Of a DNA stretch of 64,000 nt, positions 25,190-33,636 are shown one piece after another. The notes under the pieces were generated by a model. That model did no database searches. It saw only the letters and a list, made by a program, of their open reading frames with translations, and was not told the origin of the DNA. The DNA lies in NCBI GenBank assembly GCA_036644995.1, contig JAVXOZ010000005.1:1-64000 (forward strand), read 5' to 3'. The position numbers were made by a program, and so were the translations under genes. Position 1 is the first letter of the stretch; every line of letters starts with the position of its first letter. This stretch comes from Cryptoclostridium sp036644995. GTDB lineage: Bacteria; Bacillota; Dehalobacteriia; UBA7702.

Positions 25190-26761
25190 CTACCTAAACA
25201 TTACAGTGAGGTTGCCCAAGCCTACCAAAATAAATACAAAAAAGAAAAACAGCAGCCCTGTGCCTATTACCAAGGCAAATACCACGGTTAAAACCCCTGC
25301 GAAATTTTGCACTATAATGCCAAATTCCTTGGCACCCAAAGGCTCCAACATAGCACCAACTCCCCGAAAAAGTAAAGACATAATTAATATTTTTACTGCG
25401 GGTAAAATAATGGCAATGGCAACGGCTATTACCCCAAAAATCCCCATGGTATTTTTCATCAACAGTGAAGCACCCAAAAGGGAATCCAAGGCATCGGAAA
25501 CATGGCGGCCCACAATGGGTATAAAATTACCTGCTGCCAGTTTCATGGTTTTTAAAGCTACCCCATCAATGGCACCTGCCCCTAAGCTCATAAGAGATAA
25601 AACACCTGTAAAAACCGTTAGTAAAAAAGTTAAGCCCATTAAAATTATATCTTTAATTAACTTTTGTAATTGAGAAAAACTGTATTTGGGAGATAATTGC
25701 CCCACAATTACCAAAGCCGCCAAAATCACCGTTAAGGGCAAAAAGAAACGCTCCATAATGCCTAAAAACAACGTTATCATCATAAGCAAAGCAGGCTCCA
25801 CCACTGCTAAAGAGGTAACACTGCCCAGTGATGCCAAAAACCCCAGTAAGAGAGGGATTAAGCCATATAAAAAATCCGATGCTTGGGATATGGTATCCAT
25901 AGCCAAATTAAGTGCTTGACCAAAACAACGGGTGGCAATAAGGGTAAAACTTAGCAAAATAACCCAATGCCCCATGGCGGATATGCCATTATCCTCATTG
26001 CTCATGGCGGCAAAAACCCCTGCTAAAATCCCTAAGAATAGGACTTGTACCAAAAGCTTGGCAAAAATGCTCAGTTCTTTAATAAAATAACCCCATAAAA
26101 AATGTGGCACACCTGCTAAGGAAAAAGTTTTTTCCTCTTTGAATTTTTCATAAAGTGATTTTAAGGAAAAGTTTTCATATTCTTGGTTGAGTGAATTATC
26201 TAAATTTTCAATGGCAGCGTTAAAATCACCATCCTCCCAAGGCTCTGTGGTTGGGTTTTGGCTTGGATTTTGGCTTTGAGGGAGATTGAAATTTGGATTT
26301 TGTGGGGATTCATTTGAGCTTAGGTTTGAAGTTGAGATTGGGTTTATTTGGGATTCACTTAAGCTTATATCTTTATTATAAATTTGCTTTGTACCCATAT
26401 TTTTCGCCGACACCGTTGGCTCTGCTTGCTCAGTTGGCTCCGCTTGCTCAGTTGACTCTGCTTGTTCAATAGTTTCGGCAAAAACCCCTGGGGAGAAAAC
26501 TAAAAAACAGACCATAAAAACCATTAATATTATCAGCATTTGCCATAGAGCCGAACCTCTGCGGATACCTTGACCTTGACCTTGACTTTGGCTTTGACTT
26601 TGGCTTTGACTCAAGCTGTGGCTGTGTTTTTTGTTTTGTCTGAAAATTTTACTTTGTTCCTTAGATTTTTTTTGCTCTTGTCTGAAAATTTTCCTTTGCT
26701 CCTTGGATTTGTTTTGTCTGAAACTTTTGGTTTTTATTCTGTTTTGCATTTTATCCCTCAT
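25190..26761 (-). CDS. spoIIIAE: stage III sporulation protein AE with repeat-rich N-terminal extension
   Basis: A polytopic membrane component of the SpoIIIA channel. The 523-residue protein is about 120 longer than Bacillus SpoIIIAE. Residues 1-70 are Lys/Gln/Arg-rich, with a duplicated SKEQ.KIFRQ motif and a SQSQSQ/GQGQG run encoded by 6-bp repeats. A hydrophobic signal-like segment (about 74-92) follows, then TEQAE repeats and a Ser/Pro/Asn linker (to about 175). The conserved C-terminal half carries the membrane segments. The ATG overlaps the spoIIIAD stop and has GGAGC upstream, so I keep the long form. A start nearer the signal segment cannot be excluded. Confidence 0.85.
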   Translation of the reverse strand: MRDKMQNRIKTKSFRQNKSKEQRKIFRQEQKKSKEQSKIFRQNKKHSHSLSQSQSQSQSQGQGQGIRRGSALWQMLIILMVFMVCFLVFSPGVFAETIEQAESTEQAEPTEQAEPTVSAKNMGTKQIYNKDISLSESQINPISTSNLSSNESPQNPNFNLPQSQNPSQNPTTEPWEDGDFNAAIENLDNSLNQEYENFSLKSLYEKFKEEKTFSLAGVPHFLWGYFIKELSIFAKLLVQVLFLGILAGVFAAMSNEDNGISAMGHWVILLSFTLIATRCFGQALNLAMDTISQASDFLYGLIPLLLGFLASLGSVTSLAVVEPALLMMITLFLGIMERFFLPLTVILAALVIVGQLSPKYSFSQLQKLIKDIILMGLTFLLTVFTGVLSLMSLGAGAIDGVALKTMKLAAGNFIPIVGRHVSDALDSLLGASLLMKNTMGIFGVIAVAIAIILPAVKILIMSLLFRGVGAMLEPLGAKEFGIIVQNFAGVLTVVFALVIGTGLLFFFFVFILVGLGNLTVMFR

Positions 26762-27150
26762 TTCAAAAGCTCCAAAACCGTTTGCAAAATGGCTTTTAAC
26801 AAAGGCAAAGCCAATAGCATAATAATAATTTTTACACCCAATTCCACCTTTTTGGCTATGCCGCTTTCACCTGCATCTTTACATAATTCTTGGGCAAATT
26901 CTCCTATATAGGAAACTGCCACCACCTTTAAAATCAAAGGCACATAATCCATTTTCAACCCTGTGGATTGTGCCACACCGCTTATTTCCCCAAAAACTTG
27001 GGCAATGGATGGAATAATTTTTAACAATATTCCCACCCCTGCCACCAAGGAAACAAGCACCGCCAAAATAGGCATTTGACTGCTTTTTAAAAACAAAGCC
27101 AAAAAAGAAGCCACCAAGCCCAAGGCTATGATAAAAAAAAGCACTTCCAT
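26758..27150 (-). CDS. spoIIIAD: stage III sporulation protein AD
   Basis: A 130-residue polytopic membrane protein with four hydrophobic segments and the conserved central sequence LKVVAVSYIGEFAQELCKDA (about 68-87). It is part of the SpoIIIA export complex, related to type III secretion membrane components. It lies 18 bp after spoIIIAC and overlaps spoIIIAE by 4 bp. Confidence 0.92.
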   Translation of the reverse strand: MEVLFFIIALGLVASFLALFLKSSQMPILAVLVSLVAGVGILLKIIPSIAQVFGEISGVAQSTGLKMDYVPLILKVVAVSYIGEFAQELCKDAGESGIAKKVELGVKIIIMLLALPLLKAILQTVLELLK

Positions 27151-27168
27151 TAAAACGGCTCCTAACTT

Positions 27169-27369
27169 TTAAAAATAATAAAATACCGATTTCACTTCCA
27201 CAAACAGCTCCAAAACCACAGGCACCACCTTAATTAAACCAATGGTTATGCCCAAAACCAAGGTTAAATAAGCGTATTCATCTCTGCCTGCCTGCTTTAA
27301 AAGCAAATGAATAACCGTAACGCTAAACCCCAAAGCCGCTAAAAACAGCAGCAGTTTTAATTCTGTCAT
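27169..27369 (-). CDS. spoIIIAC: stage III sporulation protein AC
   Basis: A 66-residue membrane protein with two hydrophobic helices joined by a conserved loop (LLKQAGRDEYAYLTLVLG), typical of SpoIIIAC. The length matches the family. GAGGTGGG precedes the ATG. It is separated from spoIIIAB by 234 bp of repeats, unusual for this operon, so the genes from spoIIIAC onward might have an extra start site. Confidence 0.92.
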   Translation of the reverse strand: MTELKLLLFLAALGFSVTVIHLLLKQAGRDEYAYLTLVLGITIGLIKVVPVVLELFVEVKSVFYYF

Positions 27370-27603
27370 TTTCCCACCTCAGTATTATATTTTTTAATTT
27401 AGATATTTCAAAACAGTAGTTTTTCGAAATTTTATAGTGGTTTTCCCGAAATTTTATAGTAGTTTTTCCGAATCTTCATAGTGGTTTTTTCCGAAACTTT
27501 ATAGTGGTTTTTACCGAAACTTTTGGCTGTAAATTTAATTTAAAATGGCACACTTTTTCGCTGAAATTATTAAATCGTGCATCTAAAAAAAACATTTTCA
27601 GCT
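27370..27603. repeat. degenerate 22-bp tandem array inside the spoIIIA operon
   Basis: Between spoIIIAB and spoIIIAC about five units like TTTTCCGAAATTTTATAGTGG occur from roughly 27417 to 27525. The rest is AT-rich with no gene. In related genomes these two genes are normally adjacent. Confidence 0.8.
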
Positions 27604-28119
27604 TTAAATTAAAAGCAGAGCAAAAACCAAACCCACCATCCAGCCGCCAAAACCTGTTAATCGCTGCCATTTTTTTTCTTTTTCCTCAGCTATTGCCAAG
27701 GATTTTGCCATGGCTGCCAGTGAAGATTTAATGGATTGGCTTTGGCGTTCCTTATCCGTTAACCCCAAATTACAGCCAAATTTTTCCATAGTTTCTAAAT
27801 CCTGCCGGGAACAGGAAAGTCTTTTTTTATTTACCTCTAAAATTTGGGAAAAAGTGCTCTCCCCATCGTCATAAATATTTTCTTTGAGGCTTAGGCTTAC
27901 TTCCTTAAAAATATCTGCCACCACACCGTTAAGACGTTGGGAAACACTAAAAAAACACTGCCACAAAGGTTTTTGGGCAAAGCTTATTTCGCTTTCCAAA
28001 ACCTCAAATCCATAGGAAAATTGAGCTAATTCTCGGCTTCTTTTTCCCAAGGCACAGCTTAAAATCAAGCCACTCAGTCCCAAGGAAACCACTAAAAATA
28101 CCAATGCCATAATTTTCAC
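27604..28119 (-). CDS. spoIIIAB: stage III sporulation protein AB
   Basis: A 171-residue protein with an N-terminal membrane segment (about 3-22), a helical cytoplasmic middle resembling type II/IV secretion F-domain proteins (SRELAQFSYGFEVLESEISF near 29-48) and a C-terminal membrane segment (GGWMVGLVFALLLI). The length is normal. It overlaps spoIIIAA by 4 bp. Confidence 0.9.
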   Translation of the reverse strand: MKIMALVFLVVSLGLSGLILSCALGKRSRELAQFSYGFEVLESEISFAQKPLWQCFFSVSQRLNGVVADIFKEVSLSLKENIYDDGESTFSQILEVNKKRLSCSRQDLETMEKFGCNLGLTDKERQSQSIKSSLAAMAKSLAIAEEKEKKWQRLTGFGGWMVGLVFALLLI

Positions 28120-29072
28120 AACCTCACCCCTTTATGATCAAAAATACCTTCAATATGCCCAACCTGTCCACGATTGGATAGCTGTACTAAGCGTTTAAAC
28201 ACCCCTAATTTCAGTAAATTTTCCACCATGGGGCGGTAAAATATATCTTCCAAATTACGGGCGTGGGCAGTTAACAGCAGGGAAACACCGGAATTTACCA
28301 CCTCTAAAATTGCTTTTTCATCTTCTTTATCACCTATTTCATCGGTAACAATAATATCCGGGCTTAAAGCTCGCACCGCCATCAGCATACCTTGGGATTT
28401 GGGTGCACCATCTAAAATATCCGTACAGGAACCCACGTCCAAACGTGGTTGTCCCCAAAAACAGCCGGCAATTTCCGAACGCTGGTCTATAAGTGTGATA
28501 TTTCTGGATTTTTTCAAATTTTCACCATCCGAAAGCAATCTGGTTAAATCTCTTAACAAAGTTGTTTTACCACAGCAAGGCGGTGAAAATATTAAAGTAT
28601 TTTGAAAAATCCCATTATCTTCCAAATAGGGCAAAAGAATTTTGCCGCACCCCTTAATTTCCTTGGCAATGCGAAAATTTAAAGAAGAAATATCACGTAT
28701 TGTTGCCACTTTGCCATTATCCAACAGCACCCTGCCACCAATACCCACTCTGTGACCACCGGGTAAGGGTATATACCCACGGCGAAACTCCTCAGCCAAG
28801 GCATATACCGAGCCTTGGGTAATGCGGTGTACAGCGGTTTTTAAATCTCCCTCACTACAAATAAAAACACCACCCAAGGGGTTTTTCAGCTCAAAACCCA
28901 TGCCGCCGCTGCCAAGGAAAATAGGGCGACAAATCCGCAAACGAATTTCCTCTAAACTATTTTTAATATCCATAGGTAAATTTTCTATGGCTGTGGCTAT
29001 TTTTGGGGGTAAATACGGTAAAATGCCACTATAACCTTGGGTTTGTCCTGTAATATTTATTTGATTTTCCAT
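28116..29072 (-). CDS. spoIIIAA: stage III sporulation protein AA (ATPase)
   Basis: The secretion-type AAA ATPase of the SpoIIIA complex. The 318-residue protein has Walker A FSPPCCGKTTLLRDL (about 161-175), a Walker B-like segment DIIVTDEIG (about 236-244) and the C-terminal LLLTAHARNLEDI motif. It begins the leftward spoIIIA operon. A sigma-E promoter is expected upstream; a CATA-type -10 at about 40 bp is visible but lacks a good -35, so I do not call it. Confidence 0.93.
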   Translation of the reverse strand: MENQINITGQTQGYSGILPYLPPKIATAIENLPMDIKNSLEEIRLRICRPIFLGSGGMGFELKNPLGGVFICSEGDLKTAVHRITQGSVYALAEEFRRGYIPLPGGHRVGIGGRVLLDNGKVATIRDISSLNFRIAKEIKGCGKILLPYLEDNGIFQNTLIFSPPCCGKTTLLRDLTRLLSDGENLKKSRNITLIDQRSEIAGCFWGQPRLDVGSCTDILDGAPKSQGMLMAVRALSPDIIVTDEIGDKEDEKAILEVVNSGVSLLLTAHARNLEDIFYRPMVENLLKLGVFKRLVQLSNRGQVGHIEGIFDHKGVRL

Positions 29073-29099
29073 TTTTAATCACCTTCTTTTTTAAGATTA

Positions 29100-29170
29100 T
29101 GTTCCAATAAAATACCTTAGAACAAAAAAAATCATTGACCTATTGCAAAAAAAGTATTATCCTTAGAACA
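29100..29170 (+). promoter_or_regulatory. sigma-A-like promoter with duplicated CCTTAGAACA site
   Basis: TTGACC (29135-29140), a 17-bp spacer and TATCCT (29158-29163) form a plausible + strand promoter for the ABC transporter. The decamer CCTTAGAACA occurs twice (29115-29124 and 29161-29170), once upstream of the -35 and once over the -10. TGTTC at 29100 also makes an inverted pair with the first GAACA. This looks like a regulator binding arrangement between the two divergent operons. Confidence 0.5.
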
Positions 29171-29216
29171 TATAGTAGGAAAATTAGGCTAATTAGGATA
29201 AAAAGGAGGTGTCATT

Positions 29217-31133
29217 TTGCTTGCCGTTAAAGCAACCGATTTAACCAAAAAATATGGTAGGTATTATGGTATCGATAATGTCAATATCTCGGTGGAAACA
29301 GGAGATGTATTTGGCATAGTTGGTCCAAAAGGTGCAGGTAAAACCACACTTTTAAGATTGTTAATGAACTACATATTTCCCTCTGCGGGTTCAGGTAGCA
29401 TCTATGGAAACGATATTGTAGCCAATGCCGCCATAATTAAGGAAACCACAGGTTATGTCCCCACTGAGGTTACTTGCTACCCTCAGATGAAAGCAGGGAA
29501 ATACATTAAAACTGCCATGAAAATGCACGGAGTAAGAAATAATGCGGCTATGGTGAAACTCATAGACAAATTTGACGTACCCCGTAACCAAACATTTGAA
29601 GTTATGGACAGGGTGGATGCCAAAACCACAGGTATTGTGGCAGCACTTGCCATTAAACCCAAGGTTTTACTTTTAGATGAACCCACCAAAGGCTTGGATA
29701 GTTCATACAGATCTATTCTTTTTGATTTATTGATAGAAGAACACGAAAAAGGCACTACCATAGTGATAACCGCAGAAACCATAGAGGATCTGGCGGGATT
29801 TTGTAACCGCATTGCCATTTTAGAAGAAGGCTCCGTGGTTGAAATAAAAGAGTATGATGGTAATGTTTATGTGGACGAAACCGCAGTAACAGACTTTACA
29901 GATGAATTTTCAGATTATGAAGAAATAGAAGAAACAGAAGAAAATAACCCATTGGAAGATACTATCCCCCTAAATATTGAGGAAACCCCAGTGCTTTCCT
30001 CTGATTTAGATGCGGATAAATCAGATGCTCAAAATAATGATGTTAACGGTGTTGATTTAGGGGTTGCCCCCATAAGTTCACCAACGGAAACCGAGGCTTT
30101 AAACAAGGTGACTATGGCAGCGGCGGCTGTGGAAAATTTACCCGTTAAAGAAGAACCTAAATATGTGGAAGCCTCCATTGAAGATTTTTTGGCGGAACCC
30201 GAAATAATTGAAGAAAAGCCAACTGAAGATTTTTTGGTTGAAACTGAAATAATAACGGAAAATCCAAGTGAAAAATCAGCTGAAAACAATGGGGAAATAG
30301 CAGCTCCCACCGAACCCATTACCGAAGAAAAACCAAGCTTATTAAACACAGATTTAAACGAAGAATTAAATACGGATATACCACAAGATGAAAACTCCCC
30401 AACCATGGCCACTGAGGAATTTTCAGCAGAAAATAAAGAAACCCCAAAACCCACCACAGAAGTTAAAGAAACAGCTGATACTGCCAATGAACCTGTGGCA
30501 AATAATTCGGAAACAGTGAAGAATAATACTAAATTAGCCGATAATAAACCTCAAAGCGGTTCAATTAATGCTAAAATAAAACCCGAAATTACTGAAGCTG
30601 AAACCATTGCCCAATCCATAAAAGACGTAGCAGTAAAAAATCCCGATGAAATAAACGGCGTAAAATATCAAGATTTAATTGATACCAAAGCTCCAAAATC
30701 TTTTACCGCAAAAATTAAAAAACCCGAAAAACAAGTGTTTGAAGATATGGGCATGGCGGTAATGAGCGAAGAAAAAGGTAAAATAAAACTGGCTTTTGCC
30801 GGCAATCTCCAAGAATTGCAAAACAAATTAAGCCAGTTGGGTATTACAGATTTAGCCACCCAAGATGCACTCCTTGCCCAAGCTTTGGGCATAAAAAATG
30901 AAAAAGATGAACCTTGTGCAACAACGGAAAATGTTGATTCATCGGCAAATACCCTTGGGGATGAAAATGCGGTTAAAACAGAAAATGCGGTTCAAGAAGA
31001 AAATTCCGTTCAAGAAAATAATTCCGAAAATTCCGAAAAAATTGATTCTGAACCCGTGGTTAAAACCGATGATATTTCAGAAATTAAAAAATCCGAAATA
31101 TCTCAATCAAAAAATAATGGGGGTGAAAACTAA
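29217..31133 (+). CDS. ABC transporter ATP-binding protein with very long acidic insertion
   Basis: Residues 1-215 are an ABC ATPase: Walker A GPKGAGKTTLL (about 39-49) and Walker B KVLLLDEPTKGLD (about 151-163). The signature position reads VDAKTTGIVAAL rather than an LSGGQ-like motif, and the usual switch histidine is absent (VITAETIEDL). A Glu/Thr/Asn-rich stretch of about 240 residues follows, then a small folded-looking segment (KIKLAFAGNLQELQNKL near 527-543) and another acidic tail. Normal relatives are 230-300 residues; this one is 638. Start is TTG with GGAGG at 7 nt. The stop overlaps the permease ATG. Probably pumps an unknown substrate. Confidence 0.78.
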   Translation: MLAVKATDLTKKYGRYYGIDNVNISVETGDVFGIVGPKGAGKTTLLRLLMNYIFPSAGSGSIYGNDIVANAAIIKETTGYVPTEVTCYPQMKAGKYIKTAMKMHGVRNNAAMVKLIDKFDVPRNQTFEVMDRVDAKTTGIVAALAIKPKVLLLDEPTKGLDSSYRSILFDLLIEEHEKGTTIVITAETIEDLAGFCNRIAILEEGSVVEIKEYDGNVYVDETAVTDFTDEFSDYEEIEETEENNPLEDTIPLNIEETPVLSSDLDADKSDAQNNDVNGVDLGVAPISSPTETEALNKVTMAAAAVENLPVKEEPKYVEASIEDFLAEPEIIEEKPTEDFLVETEIITENPSEKSAENNGEIAAPTEPITEEKPSLLNTDLNEELNTDIPQDENSPTMATEEFSAENKETPKPTTEVKETADTANEPVANNSETVKNNTKLADNKPQSGSINAKIKPEITEAETIAQSIKDVAVKNPDEINGVKYQDLIDTKAPKSFTAKIKKPEKQVFEDMGMAVMSEEKGKIKLAFAGNLQELQNKLSQLGITDLATQDALLAQALGIKNEKDEPCATTENVDSSANTLGDENAVKTENAVQEENSVQENNSENSEKIDSEPVVKTDDISEIKKSEISQSKNNGGEN

Positions 31134-31942
31134 TGCACATTTTTAATTTAGCTTTTCGCCGCAACATGGGCAGCATGGTTATTTGGACCATTATTTTAGG
31201 TGGTCTTTTAGCCATTGCCATGTTCCTTTTCCCCACCATGGGACCGGAAACTTTAACCGCAACCATTAGCGGCATAACATCTTCCATGCCCCAAATAGCA
31301 GTGGAAATATTGGGTTTGGGTTCAATGAAAATATTGGCTACTTTGGTTGGATATTTTGCATTTGCTTTTCAATTTGTAATTTTACTTTCCATGATATTCG
31401 GAGCTATACTCGGTGCTCGCAGTTTAACCACTGAAGAAGGCTGCGGTGCTACTGAATATATTTACGCCCAACCAATCACCAGAAAAACTGTGGCTTGTCA
31501 AAAATTATCCGCAGCAATTCTCACTTATTTTATATATAGCTTATTAATTTCCGCTATTGCGTTGATTATGGCATTTGTTTTCCGCACGGCCCCGATGATG
31601 GAAATTGTTTTGGATATGTACCCTGCACTATTAGGGCTTTTCTTTTGCGGACTTATCTATATTGCCATTGGTTTTTTCTTCTCATCATTTTTACGCAGCA
31701 ACGGCGAAACCATACCCATTATGATAGCGGTGGTTTTAATAACTTATATTTTAGGTTTAATGGGCAATATAGTTAGCCGAGTGAGTTTTCTTGTTTACAC
31801 CTCCCCCATTCAATTTGCCAACCCCATTATGTTAGTGCAATCGGGAATAAATTGGATTCAATGGGGTATTGGTGCTGTGGTAATAATCCTTGCCATCATT
31901 GCAGGATTGGCTATTTACAAAAGGAAAGATTTTCGCAGTTAA
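31133..31942 (+). CDS. ABC-2 type transporter permease
   Basis: A 269-residue membrane protein with about six hydrophobic segments and the ABC-2 layout: one helix near 17-35, an amphipathic region (GARSLTTEEGCGATEYIYAQ, about 97-116, a hallmark of this permease type), then four or five helices ending in KRKDF. It is translationally coupled to the upstream ATPase (TAATG). The substrate is not evident; antibiotic or peptide export are typical roles for such pairs. A strong terminator lies 126 bp downstream. Confidence 0.82.
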   Translation: MHIFNLAFRRNMGSMVIWTIILGGLLAIAMFLFPTMGPETLTATISGITSSMPQIAVEILGLGSMKILATLVGYFAFAFQFVILLSMIFGAILGARSLTTEEGCGATEYIYAQPITRKTVACQKLSAAILTYFIYSLLISAIALIMAFVFRTAPMMEIVLDMYPALLGLFFCGLIYIAIGFFFSSFLRSNGETIPIMIAVVLITYILGLMGNIVSRVSFLVYTSPIQFANPIMLVQSGINWIQWGIGAVVIILAIIAGLAIYKRKDFRS

Positions 31943-32067
31943 GCTTTTGCTTTTAAATTAAACCACCTATTAAAGCACCTTTGAAATTGAATTTATGGGT
32001 TTAAACTATTTATGGATTTAAACCACTAACGAGTTTAAATGAAACTTTAATTTAAAAAAATATAAAT

Positions 32068-32116
32068 AAAATCCCAACTTTTATGCCGCTTGTGCAACAT
32101 AGAAGTCGGGATTTTT
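32068..32116. terminator. rho-independent terminator between convergent operons
   Basis: 32068-32085 pairs with 32098-32115 with two wobble pairs, loop of 12 nt, followed by T-rich sequence on the + strand; A residues before the 5' arm give a T run on the minus strand. It serves the ABC pair and probably the convergent CD1247-type gene. Confidence 0.85.
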
Positions 32117-32161
32117 TATTTTTTTATTAATGGGGTTTAGGTAAAATAGGAGCAATAAATC

Positions 32162-32524
32162 TTAGTTTTCTTTGGCGTGTTCTGCACAACCGCATGAACA
32201 AGTTTCTTCTTCATCATCATCGTCATCACTGTAAACAATTTCGCCCATGGCAAATTCGTCATCGTCATCATCTTCACAGCAATCGCAATCAAAATCGCAA
32301 TCATCGATAAATACGAATTCTTCCAAATCGCCGAGATCTTCATCTAATTCTTCGACGAAATCTTCTAATTCTTCAATGTCTTCTTTCACTTCGCTACATT
32401 CTTCAGCCATTTCTTCCAAAACATCTAAAATGGCGAAAATTGCACGTCCCTCTTTGGTTTCCTTATCAAGGTCTAATCCCTCAACAAAACCTTCAAGATA
32501 AGCTACTTTTTCGTTCATGCTCAT
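32162..32524 (-). CDS. CD1247-type acidic protein with Cys-rich tail
   Basis: A 120-residue, extremely acidic protein. The N-terminal half (EKVAYLEGFVEGLDLDKETK, about 5-24, followed by a coiled-coil of Glu/Asp/Leu heptads) matches the clostridial family named after CD1247, which is regularly found beside efp. The C-terminal part has two Asp runs and clusters of cysteine (CDFDCDCCEDD; CSCGCAEH), possibly a metal site. AAAGGAG precedes the ATG. Function is unknown. It lies 40 bp after efp and is likely co-transcribed. Confidence 0.75.
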   Translation of the reverse strand: MSMNEKVAYLEGFVEGLDLDKETKEGRAIFAILDVLEEMAEECSEVKEDIEELEDFVEELDEDLGDLEEFVFIDDCDFDCDCCEDDDDDEFAMGEIVYSDDDDDEEETCSCGCAEHAKEN

Positions 32525-32564
32525 AATAAGCTCCTTTCGTGTTTAACTCATTAATAGGTTAAAC

Positions 32565-33128
32565 TCAATCTTTTGCTCTTTCAATGTATTCACCGGTTTT
32601 GGTGTTAATACGCAGTCTATCCCCTTCATTAATGAAGAAGGGAACATTAACCTTGGCACCTGTTTCCAAAATAGCGGGTTTAGAACCGCCGGAAGCAGTA
32701 TCACCTTTGATGCCGGGTTCGGTTTCCGCAACAACTAATGTTACCTGACCGGGCAAATCGATACCCATGATATCGCCTTTGTAAAATAAGATGGAGCAGT
32801 CCATATTTTCAATTAAGAAATTTTTGCCGCTGCCCAGTTGCTCATCATTTACGGGAATTTGTTCATAGGTTTCATTATCCATGAAAATGTATTCTTCGCC
32901 GTCTTTATAAAGATATTGCATATTGCGACGATCCAGATGAGCCTTGGGCACTTTTTCACCTGCATCAAAAGTTTTTTCCACTGTGGAACCTGTACGCACA
33001 TTTTTCATTTTGGTGCGAACAAAGGCAGCACCTTTTCCGGGTTTTACGTGCTGAAATTCCAGCACCTGAAAAGCATCGCCATCCATTTCAATGGTTACAC
33101 CCGGTCTAAAATCATTGGAAGAAATCAT
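32565..33128 (-). CDS. efp: translation elongation factor P
   Basis: Relieves ribosome stalling at polyproline. The 187-residue protein has the usual three-domain length. The KOW-like N-domain loop reads KPGKGAAFVRTK (about 29-40), with the conserved Lys at the tip that may be modified. The OB domains contain MQYLYKDGEEYIFMDNETYE and GIDLPGQVTLVVAETEPG. The gene follows pepP in the common Clostridia order but is separated from it by a 508-bp repeat-filled gap. Confidence 0.96.
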   Translation of the reverse strand: MISSNDFRPGVTIEMDGDAFQVLEFQHVKPGKGAAFVRTKMKNVRTGSTVEKTFDAGEKVPKAHLDRRNMQYLYKDGEEYIFMDNETYEQIPVNDEQLGSGKNFLIENMDCSILFYKGDIMGIDLPGQVTLVVAETEPGIKGDTASGGSKPAILETGAKVNVPFFINEGDRLRINTKTGEYIERAKD

Positions 33129-33636
33129 AGTTCTTACCCTCCTAAGTATACGTTAAAATATTTAAAAATAATTATTCATTATTAAATGAGCAAAATAAAA
33201 CATAAAAACACTGTATAAAAAATACTTATATTGCATTTTTATTAAAATAATTAATATCAACACTTTTGTAGATTTACAGGTTTTTTGCGATTCCGTTATG
33301 TTTTTCGTTAATATCGGATAATTGCCTTCAATCATCGGTATTTTGAAACTACCTTAAAAGCACCTTGTAAACCACTTCAGTGCAAACTTAAAATTACCTT
33401 AATCCAACCTTGTAAATCACGTCTGTGCAAACAACTACCTTAATCGCACCTTGTAAATCACTTTGTGCCAACTTAAACTACCTTAATAGCACCTTATAAA
33501 TCACTTTGTGCCAACTAAAACTACCTTAATAGCACCTTATAAATCACTTTGTGCCAACTAAAACTACCTTAGTAGCACCTTGTAAATCACCTTTGTGCCA
33601 ACTTAAATTATCTACATAATAAATTAATTTCTTATA
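33129..33636. repeat. 43-bp degenerate tandem array between pepP and efp
   Basis: From about 33350 to 33610 six copies of a 43-bp unit (CCTTAATAGCACCTTATAAA then TCACTTTGTGCCAACTAAAA) occur. Those starting at 33481 and 33524 are nearly identical and the outer ones are more diverged. The remainder (33129-33340) is AT-rich and without recognisable genes; the efp promoter must lie there or in the array. Confidence 0.88.

Noticed and set aside
29073..29216. Sigma-E promoter of spoIIIAA
   Set aside because: A CATAATCT -10-like box exists on the minus strand, but no acceptable -35 lies 13-15 bp upstream.
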